Numbered from the stretch's first letter, positions 16,875 to 25,648 are shown. The stretch: DNA of 49,638 nucleotides from Flavobacterium panici (GCF_903819335.1 NZ_CAIJDE010000039.1:1-49638), one strand, 5' to 3'. The notes: generated by a model not told the origin, from the sequence alone. Translations and numbers: made by a program.

Positions 16875-17297
16875 ATGGAACCTAATTCCCACACAAAACT
16901 CTTTTTAGAGGTTTCGGCGCTTCTAACCGGTTTCAGTAAAACTGAACTCAAAGCAACTGGAATGCTGGAAACCTACTACAACACGATCCAGAAAAACACA
17001 GACAAACAAGACATCGATTATTTCTTTCTTGATGTGCATGTGCTGTTAAATGACAAATCCAAAAAAAACATTGAAGCTGCTTTAGCTTCACAATTTATGG
17101 CTGCATCAGCTTATAATGGATTGGCAAAAAACATCATTATCCTTTGGTATACCGGAAATTGGGGCAACGATGTAGTATCATCAGCTTCTTATATTCAGGG
17201 ACTTATGTGGAATGCTGCGCATACACATCCGCCGGGAGCAAAACAACCTGGTTACGGCTCATGGGCAGAACGTCCGCTTACAGTAAAAAATTCATAA
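16875..17297 (+). CDS. Small subunit of a membrane-type FAD dehydrogenase (FAD-SLDH family)
   Basis: The 140-residue protein resembles the small subunits of sorbitol, fructose and glucose FAD dehydrogenases. It has an N-terminal LFLEVSALLTGFSKTEL segment and a conserved C-terminal core, IIILWYTGNWG, then YIQGLMWNAAHTHPPGAKQPG and YGSWAERP. Classical family members carry a Tat signal and help export the large subunit; no signal is visible here, so the complex may stay in the cytoplasm. The large GMC subunit gene begins 15 bases downstream. It is the first gene of the oxidative cluster. Confidence 0.8.
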   Translation: MEPNSHTKLFLEVSALLTGFSKTELKATGMLETYYNTIQKNTDKQDIDYFFLDVHVLLNDKSKKNIEAALASQFMAASAYNGLAKNIIILWYTGNWGNDVVSSASYIQGLMWNAAHTHPPGAKQPGYGSWAERPLTVKNS

Positions 17298-17312
17298 CAA
17301 AAAGGTAATCAA

Positions 17313-19193
17313 ATGGAAAATAATTATGATGTAGTAATTGTTGGTTCTGGTATTGCCGGATCAATAATAGCAAAGGTTCTTACCAATGCAGGTAAGAAAG
17401 TTTTAATGCTCGAAGCAGGTCTTTCTGCAGGGATAGCAATGGATCAGGATGCTAATTATAAAAACTATCAGGATTATCTTAATACGTTTTATAATGCTTC
17501 TGCAAAAGTCCCGAATTCGCCTTATCCGAATATAAAAGATGCTCCTTCAATTGATGTTCTTGATATTCAAAAAATCCCAAAAGACAGACCTTCAACAAAA
17601 GGATATTTGGTACAAATGGGACCGCTTCCTTTTGCTAGTGACAATACAAGAGCTCCGGGCGGAACAACGCTGCACTGGCTTGGAACTACACTTAGAATGC
17701 TGCCAAATGATTTTGTAATGAAATCTAAATACGGCGTTGGTGTAGACTGGCCAATTAAGTATGATGATATGTCCCGTTATTATCAAATGGCCGAAAACGA
17801 AATTGGTGTTTCTGGAAATGTAGATGATCAGCATTATCCTATCGAACAAAAAAACATTTTTGGTAAAGATTATGTGTTTCCAATGAAAGGTATTCCAACG
17901 AGTTACCTTGACGGTGTAATGAAAAAGGTAATTGATAAGAACAATAGCATTAAACTTAATGGTAAAGACTATACGTTGACTTGTATCAGTACACCGCAAG
18001 GAAGAAATTCAATCCCAAATCTTGATTACAATATTGGCGGAGTGGAATGGAATCCCGGTTCAAAAAAATTGGACATTATCAAAATTCAACCTGGAGAATA
18101 TGATCCGGTTGGTTCAAACTGGGATCAATATACAGGCCAGCGCTGCGAAGGAAATGCAAGCTGTGTACCTATTTGTCCGGTTCAGGCAAAATACAACGCC
18201 TTAAAAACATTCAGGAAATGCGACATGGGAAATCTTGTCGTAAAAACACAAGCTGTTGCTTCAAGATTGTTAATCAACGAAACTTCAAACTGGATTAACG
18301 GTGTTGAATACAAAACGTATATCAAAGGAAGTTCATCAGAATATGAAACACATACTGCAAAAGGAACTTTATATGTAATGGCCTGCAGCGCAATTGAAAA
18401 TGCTAAATTATTATTAGCATCAGGAGCAGCAAACAGCAGTGACCAGGTGGGACGTAATTTAATGGATCACATGACGGTTTTAAGATGGGGATTATCAAAA
18501 GATCCTATTTATCCGTATCGTGGTCCGGGTTCTACTTCTAACATTCCAACTTTTAGAGATGGAGAATTTCGTAAAAATCACGCTGCATGGATTTTACCGT
18601 TAGACAACTGGGGCTGGGCATGGCCAACTGGTTCACCTGCAACAGATGTTATTAATGCTGTAAATGAAGGTATTATTGGTAAAGAGCTTCGTGATAAAAT
18701 CGAAAATCTGGTTACGAGACAATTCTTTACACACTTTGAATGCGAACAGGCTCCAGATCCTGATAACCGTGTAACGATTGATCCTCAATACAAAGATAAT
18801 ATTGGCAATTACAGACCTGTAATTCATTATAAAGCAACAGAATACATGCTGAAAGCTTTTGAAGCATCAGGAATTGTTTCTGAGCAATTATTCAGCCAAT
18901 GTGATATTGAAGATTTTACATCTTACAATCCGGCTTCGGATGCTGATTATGTGACTTACAAAGGCAAAGGCTACACTTTTGCTGGCGCAGGACACATTGT
19001 AGGAACGCACAGAATGGGATTTTCAAAAGAAGATTCTGTAGTCGATGCCAATATGCGTACGTGGGACCACGAAAATTTGTACTTAGTAGGCTGTGGAAAT
19101 ATGCCGACTCTAGGAACATCAAACCCAACTCTAACTATGTCTGCCCTAACTTTTAAAGCGGCAGAAGCTATCCTTCAACAACTTGAACAATAA
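17313..19193 (+). CDS. GMC-family FAD dehydrogenase, large catalytic subunit with predicted 3Fe-4S motif
   Basis: The 626-residue protein begins with an FAD dinucleotide-binding motif (VIVGSGIAGS) and ADP-binding Glu in LMLEAG. A Cys-x5-Cys-x3-Cys-Pro motif at Cys278, Cys284 and Cys288 matches the cluster-binding motif of bacterial FAD-glucose dehydrogenase alpha subunits, where it passes electrons onward instead of to oxygen. The C-terminal catalytic pair is His566 (GTHRMG) and Asn604 (SNPTLT). Together with the small subunit upstream it should oxidise an alcohol or sugar-like substrate. No cytochrome subunit is nearby, so the electron acceptor is unknown. Confidence 0.88.
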   Translation: MENNYDVVIVGSGIAGSIIAKVLTNAGKKVLMLEAGLSAGIAMDQDANYKNYQDYLNTFYNASAKVPNSPYPNIKDAPSIDVLDIQKIPKDRPSTKGYLVQMGPLPFASDNTRAPGGTTLHWLGTTLRMLPNDFVMKSKYGVGVDWPIKYDDMSRYYQMAENEIGVSGNVDDQHYPIEQKNIFGKDYVFPMKGIPTSYLDGVMKKVIDKNNSIKLNGKDYTLTCISTPQGRNSIPNLDYNIGGVEWNPGSKKLDIIKIQPGEYDPVGSNWDQYTGQRCEGNASCVPICPVQAKYNALKTFRKCDMGNLVVKTQAVASRLLINETSNWINGVEYKTYIKGSSSEYETHTAKGTLYVMACSAIENAKLLLASGAANSSDQVGRNLMDHMTVLRWGLSKDPIYPYRGPGSTSNIPTFRDGEFRKNHAAWILPLDNWGWAWPTGSPATDVINAVNEGIIGKELRDKIENLVTRQFFTHFECEQAPDPDNRVTIDPQYKDNIGNYRPVIHYKATEYMLKAFEASGIVSEQLFSQCDIEDFTSYNPASDADYVTYKGKGYTFAGAGHIVGTHRMGFSKEDSVVDANMRTWDHENLYLVGCGNMPTLGTSNPTLTMSALTFKAAEAILQQLEQ

Positions 19194-19198
19194 CTATT

Positions 19199-20473
19199 AT
19201 GGAAAATAAATTATTTCAAAAGAACAATCCAAATCGTCAAAAGCTAATTAAACCAATTGCTGATCTGGATATTAACGAAGAGGTTTACTCAGTTGCGACA
19301 GATAATGCCTTTATTGCTGATAATGAACTCAGTGTTGCACCGGCAATAACAGCTAAAAGTGCAAAAGGAATGTCGTTGAAAATGTCTAAAAGAGATGTAA
19401 AAAATTACATCAAAGATTTGAAACATCTTCAGGATTGTCTTAGAACCGCTTTAAAATTAGAGCTTTCAACGATTCCGCCTTATTTATGCGGACTTTACAC
19501 TATTAAAGAAGGAAGCAATGTAGAGGCGGCAGCGCTTATTAGAAGTGTCGTAGTTGAAGAAATGCTGCACATGGTTTTGGTATCCAATATTCTGAACGCT
19601 ATTACAGATCCAAAAACAATTAAAAAAGGTGATAAACTTTTTAATGTAAAAGAAATTATTCCAAACTACCCTACTCCGCTTCCTGGCGGCATTGTTCCGG
19701 AAGTTCCGAAAGGTTCTCCTCCGTTTGAAGTTCATCTTTTAAAATTCTCCAGAGAAGCATTAGATGAGTTTTCTACAATCGAAAGACCTTCAGATCCTAA
19801 AGCGCCTATTACCAAAAACTTTGATAGTATTGGGCAATTTTATGAAGCGATTCGTTACGGTTTACTTCGTTTAAATGAAGAAGCAAAGAAAACAACAAAG
19901 AATGGAATTTTCATTGGAGATCCAAGCCGTCAAATTACTGCCGAACATTATTATGGAAGCGGTGGTAAAATTACAAAAGTCGTAACGTATGAAGATGCCG
20001 AAGAAGCGATTGGAGAAATCGTAGGTCAAGGTGAAGGTATCGACGGAACTATTGCAACAGAGCAGGTTTTATTTGGAGAAGATATTGAATATGCACACTA
20101 TTTCAAATTTCAGGAAATCTGTTTTGGAAGAATGTACAGCGCAAATGATACCAATTTTCAAATGCCTGTAAAAAGTATTCCAACAGGAAAACCTTTTACG
20201 GTAAGCTGGTCATCTGTTTATAATATGAAAGCAAATCCAAAAATGAAAGATTATGAAAAAAATCCTGAATTACTGGAAAAAGCAAAAGACTTCAACAAAG
20301 TATATGTACAGCTCCTAAACGGAATTAACGATGCAGTGAGCGGTGAACCTGAACTTCTTATTAAAGGAATTACAGTGATGTATGAACTTAAATACAAAGC
20401 ACTGGAATTACTAAACATTCCGCTAGAAAATGGCGAATGTGCAGGGCCAACATTTGAATATGTAGAAGTATAA
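19199..20473 (+). CDS. Ferritin-like diiron-fold protein related to VioB / iminophenyl-pyruvate dimer synthases
   Basis: The 424-residue protein has a ferritin-like four-helix domain at about 65-320. Likely metal ligands visible are Glu88 (LELSTIPPYL) and Glu121/His124 (VVVEEMLHM); further family hallmarks are NYPTPLPGG and EYAHYFKFQEI. Related domains occur in the enzymes that couple oxidised tryptophan in violacein and staurosporine pathways. Partners of that pathway are absent here, so only the fold and probable metal-dependent oxidative role are claimed. The gene follows the GMC gene by 5 bases. Confidence 0.8.
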   Translation: MENKLFQKNNPNRQKLIKPIADLDINEEVYSVATDNAFIADNELSVAPAITAKSAKGMSLKMSKRDVKNYIKDLKHLQDCLRTALKLELSTIPPYLCGLYTIKEGSNVEAAALIRSVVVEEMLHMVLVSNILNAITDPKTIKKGDKLFNVKEIIPNYPTPLPGGIVPEVPKGSPPFEVHLLKFSREALDEFSTIERPSDPKAPITKNFDSIGQFYEAIRYGLLRLNEEAKKTTKNGIFIGDPSRQITAEHYYGSGGKITKVVTYEDAEEAIGEIVGQGEGIDGTIATEQVLFGEDIEYAHYFKFQEICFGRMYSANDTNFQMPVKSIPTGKPFTVSWSSVYNMKANPKMKDYEKNPELLEKAKDFNKVYVQLLNGINDAVSGEPELLIKGITVMYELKYKALELLNIPLENGECAGPTFEYVEV

Positions 20474-20562
20474 AAATGGAAATTTCAATGGTAATGACAA
20501 TGGCGATTTCAATTTTAATTGCAATTCAATGTCAATATAACTAACAACTAAACAACAAAACT

Positions 20563-20925
20563 ATGTATTACCCACTTGAAGCAAAATGGACCATTTTGCC
20601 CGGAAATGAAGAAAAAGCAAAAACAGCTTTAATTCAACTGGCAAAAGATGTTCAGGAAAACGAACCGGAAACATTATTGTATATGGTTCACGTTCCGGAT
20701 TTCAACCAAAAAAGCCTACCGACTCCGCCACAGGGTCAGGTTATTTTTTGGGAAGTTTATGAAAATCAGGATGCGTTTTTTAAACATGTAAACGGTCCCA
20801 TATTTACTGAATTTGTAAAAACTTACGGCGATTTATTTCTAAGCGATTTCAGCACGCCGCCAAATGTTTTCATGACCACTGAAGTATTATTTCAGATTCA
20901 GGGATTTAGCCGAAAAGCACTTTAA
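20563..20925 (+). CDS. Antibiotic biosynthesis monooxygenase (ABM)-fold protein
   Basis: The 120-residue protein has the dimeric ferredoxin-like ABM pattern: N-terminal strand LEAKWTILPGNEEKAKTAL, a helix, strand ETLLYMVHV, then QVIFWEVYENQDAFFKHVNGP and a C-terminal FKHV-to-FVKTYG helix. ABM proteins oxidise aromatic or polyketide-like compounds without cofactors, or degrade haem, and some only bind ligands. Placed between a ferritin-fold gene and a nitrobindin-like gene, it fits oxidative processing of a small molecule. An 89-base gap with a low-complexity stretch separates it from the previous gene. Confidence 0.75.
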   Translation: MYYPLEAKWTILPGNEEKAKTALIQLAKDVQENEPETLLYMVHVPDFNQKSLPTPPQGQVIFWEVYENQDAFFKHVNGPIFTEFVKTYGDLFLSDFSTPPNVFMTTEVLFQIQGFSRKAL

Positions 20926-20979
20926 CCCTTAAAATAATTCTATACCCTATCAAAAACAAAATCAATTCAAAAAAATAAA

Positions 20980-22002
20980 ATGGCATCACAACAAAACAAC
21001 AATCCGTTAGCAAACCTGAACCTGTCAGGTTTAGAAAAGCTAGAAACAAAAACAGTTAATAAGGGGCTTAAGTCAAAATTTAAAGCCGAAGCTGTAGAAA
21101 TTCCATCAGCTGATCTTGGTGTATTAAATTCATTAGTTGGAACCTGGGTTGGTCCGGGATTCAATATCATTGAAGTTCCAAATATGAATCAGGCAAAACC
21201 GGGTCCGCCTCCGGCTGATAAATTCAAAATCATATTAAATTCAACGGCAGAAACTTTTACTTTCAATTCAATTGGAGGTGATATTATCAACCGTGGAAAT
21301 GCACAATCTGATATCGCTTTTCAGGGGCTACATTATTTACAGCAGGTAGATGATGTTAACCTGCCAAGCGGTCAAAACGGAATCCATTTAGAAACGGGAT
21401 TATTCTTAAATCTTCCAAGTGGTACTGATCCTGCGGTACAGCCAAGTATCGCCAGATTAGGTTCAATTCCGCACGGAGATTCAATTTTAGCACAGGGAAC
21501 TTTTTTTACCGTAAACGGCCCGCCACAATTTGAAGTGGCAGATCCTACTCCGTTTTTTATTGTAAACGGAAAAAGAGTAAATGACACAAGCGAAACGTAT
21601 TTATCACAATTGGTAAATGCAGTTCCGCCTCCGGGAATTGCAAAAGAAGTAATTATGAATCCGAATATTCTTTTGGAAAATGCCATTAAAGGACAAAACA
21701 TTACTAAAACTGTTGTAATCTTTTTAGATGCAAACCCTATTGATGGCGTTGCAACTCCGGGCGCAACTGCTCCGGTTGGCGGTATTACAAACATTCCGTT
21801 TGTAAATGTAAATGCCAATGCAAACAGTCTTTCTGCAATTTTTTGGATAGAAACTGTTGAAAATCCAGATGGTTCAGAGTTCCTTCAATTGCAGTATACA
21901 CAAACCGTAATCCTTGATTTCCCCGTTTTTGCCCCAGATGGAAGCGTTGTCGAAATTAAATGGCCTCATATTTCAGTAGCAACACTTCGCCTTCAGCAAT
22001 AA
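20980..22002 (+). CDS. Beta-rich protein with nitrobindin/lipocalin-like start (possible haem or ligand binder)
   Basis: The 340-residue protein has no signal peptide. Residues about 49-60 (LNSLVGTWVGPGFNIIEVP) resemble the GTWxGxG turn of nitrobindin-like haem-binding barrels. Later beta-rich segments (GIHLETGLFLNLP, ILAQGTFFTVNGPPQFE, LQLQYTQTVILDFP, HISVATLRLQQ) suggest a large barrel. A distal haem-ligand His cannot be assigned by eye. Context within an oxidative operon makes a haem- or hydrophobic-ligand-binding role plausible, but function is open. Confidence 0.6.
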   Translation: MASQQNNNPLANLNLSGLEKLETKTVNKGLKSKFKAEAVEIPSADLGVLNSLVGTWVGPGFNIIEVPNMNQAKPGPPPADKFKIILNSTAETFTFNSIGGDIINRGNAQSDIAFQGLHYLQQVDDVNLPSGQNGIHLETGLFLNLPSGTDPAVQPSIARLGSIPHGDSILAQGTFFTVNGPPQFEVADPTPFFIVNGKRVNDTSETYLSQLVNAVPPPGIAKEVIMNPNILLENAIKGQNITKTVVIFLDANPIDGVATPGATAPVGGITNIPFVNVNANANSLSAIFWIETVENPDGSEFLQLQYTQTVILDFPVFAPDGSVVEIKWPHISVATLRLQQ

Positions 22003-22047
22003 TAATTTCTGAAGAAAATCAACTAAAAACATTTAAAAGAAATTCAA

Positions 22048-22785
22048 ATGGAAAATTCAAATAACGCACCCATGTTGCTGCACAGCACGTACTTCAATCT
22101 GGGTACAAGTAATACGCAAGGTATTGTAGAAGCCTATATGGCCGAAGCAAGACAATATCTTTCTGAATCTGTTGGAATGATTTCTTTCTGGATTGGCGTT
22201 CGAGCCGATGATATGATCCGTCCTGAAAATGATCTTAATTATGACATTGCCATGCATCAGCTTTTTGCAAACGAAGATGCTTTTAATGTCTATAACGGAA
22301 ATGATTCTGCACATAATCAGTTCGTAATTGATGTAAACAGATGGGTTCCGGGCACAACAAGACGTGTTATGGATTATTATGTAACCAATCTTATTATTGG
22401 AGGAAATTCTTCAGAACCGCAAACTATTGGTGCCGATGGAAACTATCCGCAAAGTATGTTTCATGACTTGTATTTCTCTCTAAAAGATAAATCTCCGGAA
22501 AACATTAAAAAATTTACGGATATCTGTGTAGAATATTTATCAGGACATCCGGGAATTCAGCAGTTTTCAACTGGAGGATTAACCGACATTAAACGAAATG
22601 TTTCTGTTAGAAATTTTGATGTTGCGGTTTCTATTATCTACGAAAGTAAAAAAGCGTACGATGATTATCTGACAAGCAAAAAGCACGAAGATTTTTTTCC
22701 TGCAACAGCCGGAATGATTGACAACACGTACATTTTTGATTCTTACATAAAATATCAATCAAAAGTGTATTCGCTTACCAGATAA
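22048..22785 (+). CDS. Tandem Dabb (stress-responsive A/B barrel)-like protein
   Basis: The 245-residue protein contains two similar alpha-beta barrel halves, about 10-95 (LHSTYFNLGTSN to DIAMHQLFANEDAFNVYNGN) and 130-225 (MFHDLYFSLKDKSPEN to DVAVSIIYESKKAYDDYLTS). Each has the Dabb order of strand, helix, strand, strand and helix. Related domains act in polyketide cyclisation or as small-molecule binders. A fused pair could form an intramolecular dimer with one active cavity. It lies between the nitrobindin-like and berberine-bridge-type genes, with gaps of 45 and 26 bases. Confidence 0.7.
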   Translation: MENSNNAPMLLHSTYFNLGTSNTQGIVEAYMAEARQYLSESVGMISFWIGVRADDMIRPENDLNYDIAMHQLFANEDAFNVYNGNDSAHNQFVIDVNRWVPGTTRRVMDYYVTNLIIGGNSSEPQTIGADGNYPQSMFHDLYFSLKDKSPENIKKFTDICVEYLSGHPGIQQFSTGGLTDIKRNVSVRNFDVAVSIIYESKKAYDDYLTSKKHEDFFPATAGMIDNTYIFDSYIKYQSKVYSLTR

Positions 22786-22811
22786 AAAATTAATCCCAAA
22801 AACTAAAAATC

Positions 22812-24272
22812 ATGATAGAAACAGCAATTCAGGAATTAGTTCGTGAGCTGAGCGGTTATGTGCTTCAGCCCGGCGATTCAGAATATGAAGATGTTATAAA
22901 AATTGATAACGGCCGAATTCAGTTCAGACCGCGTTTAATCATTTTTCCGGCCGTAGTTGAAGATGTGAGACTGGGTTTAAAATTTGCCATTACAAACGAT
23001 CTTCCTTTTTCCATAAAAGGCGGCGGACACAGTGCTGCCGGTTATTGCCTGAATGAAGGCGGTGTTGTAATTGCAATGAAAAATTTAAACAGAATTACAT
23101 TCGATCCTAAAAAAGAAACCGTTACGGCAGAAATGGGCGTAATATGGTACGATGTTTACAAGTTCATGCAGTTAACTAATACAGGATTAATTCCTGTTGG
23201 CGGCGGCTGCCCTACTGTTGCGCCTCCGGGATTTATGCTTGGCGGTGGTTATAGTTTTGTTTCACGTTCCTACGGAATGAGTATTGATAATCTTGAAAGT
23301 TTAAAAATCGTTACTCCAGACGGTGAATTACGTCATATTGGTCTGCACAGTACATCTGCAGAAGATATTGATCTTTTCTGGGCTTGTTCTGGCGGCGGTG
23401 GCGGAAACTTTGGAATTGTAGTCGAAATGGAAATGAGAGTTCGTAAACCTTTAAGCAAAAAAATGTTAGTGGGGCAAATTCGATATCCGTTAGAAATGGC
23501 CGAAGATGTTTTAGGTTATTACAACGAATGGGTTGAAGATGTTCCAGACGCAATGGCCGTTTATGGTTTTATGGGAAATCAAAAAGACCTAATCGACAAA
23601 GTGACCAATGTAAAAGTGCTGGGTTTAACTCCGGTTTTTAATGGTGACGGCGCCGAAGGAATTGAACATCTTCAGGGACTTTTAAAACTAAAACCAATTA
23701 ATGCCGATTTGTTTAATATGACACTTCCGGCCTGGGAATTTTATAACGGTTACACGACAAGAGTTGCCGGAAGAAGTTCCTACATCCGTTCTACGGTTCT
23801 TCCAGAAGGCGGAATGAATAATAAAGTAGCAAAGGTTATTATAGAATCGATGAGTAAAGCTCCGTCTGCGGAAAGTTTTGCCGTTTGGACACATGCCGGA
23901 GGTGCAATCGAAAATGTTGCCTCAGACGCTACAGCATACGTACACAGGAACAGCCGTTTTATTCCGGAAGTTAAAGCAATCTGGGATTTAGATAAACCTG
24001 GAGATACATTGAAAAATGTAGAATGGGCGTATGAATTTTTCGAAAGATTATCTGATGCTGGAAATGCTACAGGGGCTTATGTAAACTACATTGATCCTCT
24101 ACAGCACAACTGGACCGAACAATATTACGGAAGCAATTACAAACGCCTTTTAGAAATTAAAAAGAAAGTAGATCCAAACAATTATTTTAATTTCCAGCAA
24201 AGCGTTGGTTCGCCATTTAATCCAACAAAAGAATTAACAGATATCAGCCCGATCAACCGAACCAGAGTATAA
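22812..24272 (+). CDS. Berberine-bridge-enzyme-like flavoprotein, bicovalent FAD predicted
   Basis: The 486-residue protein has an FAD_binding_4 domain (about 30-200) and a C-terminal BBE segment (YVNYIDPLQHNWTEQYYG, then KKKVDPNNYFNFQQSVGS). Two flavin attachment residues are visible: His73 in KGGGHSAAG (8-alpha-histidyl) and Cys133 in VGGGCPTVAPPGF (6-S-cysteinyl). Their 60-residue spacing is that of bicovalent sugar and alkaloid oxidases. No signal peptide is apparent. It should be a strongly oxidising oxidase or dehydrogenase acting on a sugar, alcohol or aromatic intermediate of this cluster; the exact substrate cannot be read from sequence. Confidence 0.88.
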   Translation: MIETAIQELVRELSGYVLQPGDSEYEDVIKIDNGRIQFRPRLIIFPAVVEDVRLGLKFAITNDLPFSIKGGGHSAAGYCLNEGGVVIAMKNLNRITFDPKKETVTAEMGVIWYDVYKFMQLTNTGLIPVGGGCPTVAPPGFMLGGGYSFVSRSYGMSIDNLESLKIVTPDGELRHIGLHSTSAEDIDLFWACSGGGGGNFGIVVEMEMRVRKPLSKKMLVGQIRYPLEMAEDVLGYYNEWVEDVPDAMAVYGFMGNQKDLIDKVTNVKVLGLTPVFNGDGAEGIEHLQGLLKLKPINADLFNMTLPAWEFYNGYTTRVAGRSSYIRSTVLPEGGMNNKVAKVIIESMSKAPSAESFAVWTHAGGAIENVASDATAYVHRNSRFIPEVKAIWDLDKPGDTLKNVEWAYEFFERLSDAGNATGAYVNYIDPLQHNWTEQYYGSNYKRLLEIKKKVDPNNYFNFQQSVGSPFNPTKELTDISPINRTRV

Positions 24273-24285
24273 GGCTTACTAACCC

Positions 24286-24322
24286 AAATCCTCGAAGTTT
24301 TAGTATAAATCTTCGGGGATTT
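24286..24322 (+). terminator. Hairpin between the flavoprotein and cupin genes
   Basis: AAATCCTCGAAG (24286-24297) can pair with CTTCGGGGATTT (24311-24322) with one G-T position. It is followed by a mixed sequence, not a T-run, so it may be a processing or partial-attenuation site more than a full terminator. Confidence 0.5.
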
Positions 24323-24356
24323 ACTATTTCTAACAAACCAATTAAATATTAAAATT

Positions 24357-24839
24357 ATGTCACCAGCATCTGAAATAATTAGACTTCTTAATTTGCAGTT
24401 AAACAGTACCGAAGGCGGTTATTTTGCTAATACTTACCCTATTCCACCTGCCGAAAATACTCCTTGCAGCGCGATCTATTATTTTCTGGATAATTCCCGC
24501 TGCTCTATTATGCACAAAGTTACAGGAGATATGCTGTATCATTTTTATGCGGGAAAGCCTGTAGAAATGCTTTTATTATATCCGGAAGGTCATACGCCAA
24601 AATCAGAAATCTGTATTTTTAGTAATGATATTGCTAAAGGCGGAAAACCAATGAAAGTAATTCCGGGCGGAACATGGATTGGTTCCAGAATTAAAAGTAA
24701 AGATTCCTGGAGCCTTATGGGCGTATCAATGGCGCCTCCTTTTAATCCTGATAATTACTTTTTAGGAGATCGAGATACCTTAATTGCACAATATCCTGAA
24801 CACAAAAAATTAATTATAGCCCTTACTAATCCCTCATAA
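24357..24839 (+). CDS. DUF985 cupin-like protein
   Basis: The 160-residue protein matches the cupin_5 (DUF985) family: IIRLLNLQLNSTEGGYFANTY at the N-terminus, SAIYYFLDN, a central MLYHFYAGKPVEMLLLYPEG strand pair and PGGTWIGSRI near the end. Some relatives are predicted sugar or small-molecule isomerases; no activity is established for this subgroup to my knowledge. It sits 84 bases after the flavoprotein gene behind a hairpin and probably ends the oxidative cluster. Confidence 0.85.
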   Translation: MSPASEIIRLLNLQLNSTEGGYFANTYPIPPAENTPCSAIYYFLDNSRCSIMHKVTGDMLYHFYAGKPVEMLLLYPEGHTPKSEICIFSNDIAKGGKPMKVIPGGTWIGSRIKSKDSWSLMGVSMAPPFNPDNYFLGDRDTLIAQYPEHKKLIIALTNPS

Positions 24840-24890
24840 ACAGGCACATTTTGAAATTTTTTAAAAAATAATCTTCTTTTTGTTTGTAAA

Positions 24891-24914
24891 TATGACCAAT
24901 CGGTCATATATTTG
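24891..24914 (+). promoter_or_regulatory. TetR operator 1 overlapping the regulator's own promoter
   Basis: TATGACC (24891-24897) and GGTCATA (24902-24908) form a perfect inverted repeat with a 4-base spacer. TATATTTG at 24907-24914 is a -7 match and TTTG at 24883-24886 is at a suitable -33 distance. Binding would occlude the promoter, consistent with autorepression. Confidence 0.7.
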
Positions 24915-24935
24915 TACCGTTAAATAAAAGCTATC

Positions 24936-25523
24936 ATGGCAAAAGGTGAAGAAACCAGACAATTTATTATAGAAAAAGCCGCTCCTATTTTTAATACAAA
25001 AGGAATTGCAGCTACTTCTATGAGCGATATTATGGAAGCCACCAAATTGTCTAAAGGAAGCATGTATGTACATTTTGAAAATAAGGAAGTTTTAGCTTGT
25101 GCGGCTGTTGATCATAATATTAAAATGCTTAACACAAAAATTCAAACAGCAATAAGTAAATACAAAACTTCAAAAGAACAGTTGTTTGCATATATAGACT
25201 TTTTTAGTAATCCGTTGCAGCCACCGGTTTTTGGAGGCTGCCCTCTTTTGAATTTTGGAACAGAAGCTGATGATACAAACCCAATAGTAAAAGAAAAGGT
25301 AAATACTGTTATTCGTTCCGGTCAAGTATTGCTTTCTGGATTAGTAGAAAAAGGAATAGCAAACGGAGAATTTAAAACTGATTTAAAACCTGGAGATTTT
25401 GCAACTGTAATGTTTGCAATGCTAGAAGGCGGACATTTAATGTCAAGAATGTCCGGAAACAATGATAAAATGGAAATCATTGTTAAAACCTTAAAAAATT
25501 TAATAGACCAAAACAGCATTTAA
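24936..25523 (+). CDS. TetR/AcrR-family regulator
   Basis: The 195-residue protein has the N-terminal TetR domain (IIEKAAPIFNTKGIAATSMSDIMEATKLSKGSMY..., about 9-55) and a ligand-binding C-terminal half containing FGGCPLLNFGTEADD, a pattern of the TetR_C_6-type subgroup. Matching operators lie at its own promoter (24891-24908) and in front of the downstream SDR gene (25541-25556), so it most likely represses both. The conserved Cys in GGCPLLN could sense reactive aldehydes or electrophiles; that is only a suggestion. Confidence 0.88.
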   Translation: MAKGEETRQFIIEKAAPIFNTKGIAATSMSDIMEATKLSKGSMYVHFENKEVLACAAVDHNIKMLNTKIQTAISKYKTSKEQLFAYIDFFSNPLQPPVFGGCPLLNFGTEADDTNPIVKEKVNTVIRSGQVLLSGLVEKGIANGEFKTDLKPGDFATVMFAMLEGGHLMSRMSGNNDKMEIIVKTLKNLIDQNSI

Positions 25524-25540
25524 TTTTTTTTATCAAAAAT

Positions 25541-25556
25541 ATGACCGATCAGTCAT
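25541..25556 (+). promoter_or_regulatory. TetR operator 2 upstream of the SDR gene
   Basis: ATGACCGATCAGTCAT is a variant of operator 1 (ATGACCAATCGGTCAT), with the same half-site spacing. It lies 93 bases upstream of the SDR start. No good TAnnTTTG element follows it, so the exact promoter is not assigned. Confidence 0.6.
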
Positions 25557-25648
25557 TTTTATAAATAACAATATCAACAAAAAATATAATACCAATTAAA
25601 ATAAGATCATTCACAATTAACAATTCACATTTAACAATTTAAGAAATC

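Noticed and set aside
19199..20473. Violacein- or staurosporine-type pathway
   Set aside because: Only the VioB-like fold is present; tryptophan oxidase and the other pathway enzymes are missing.
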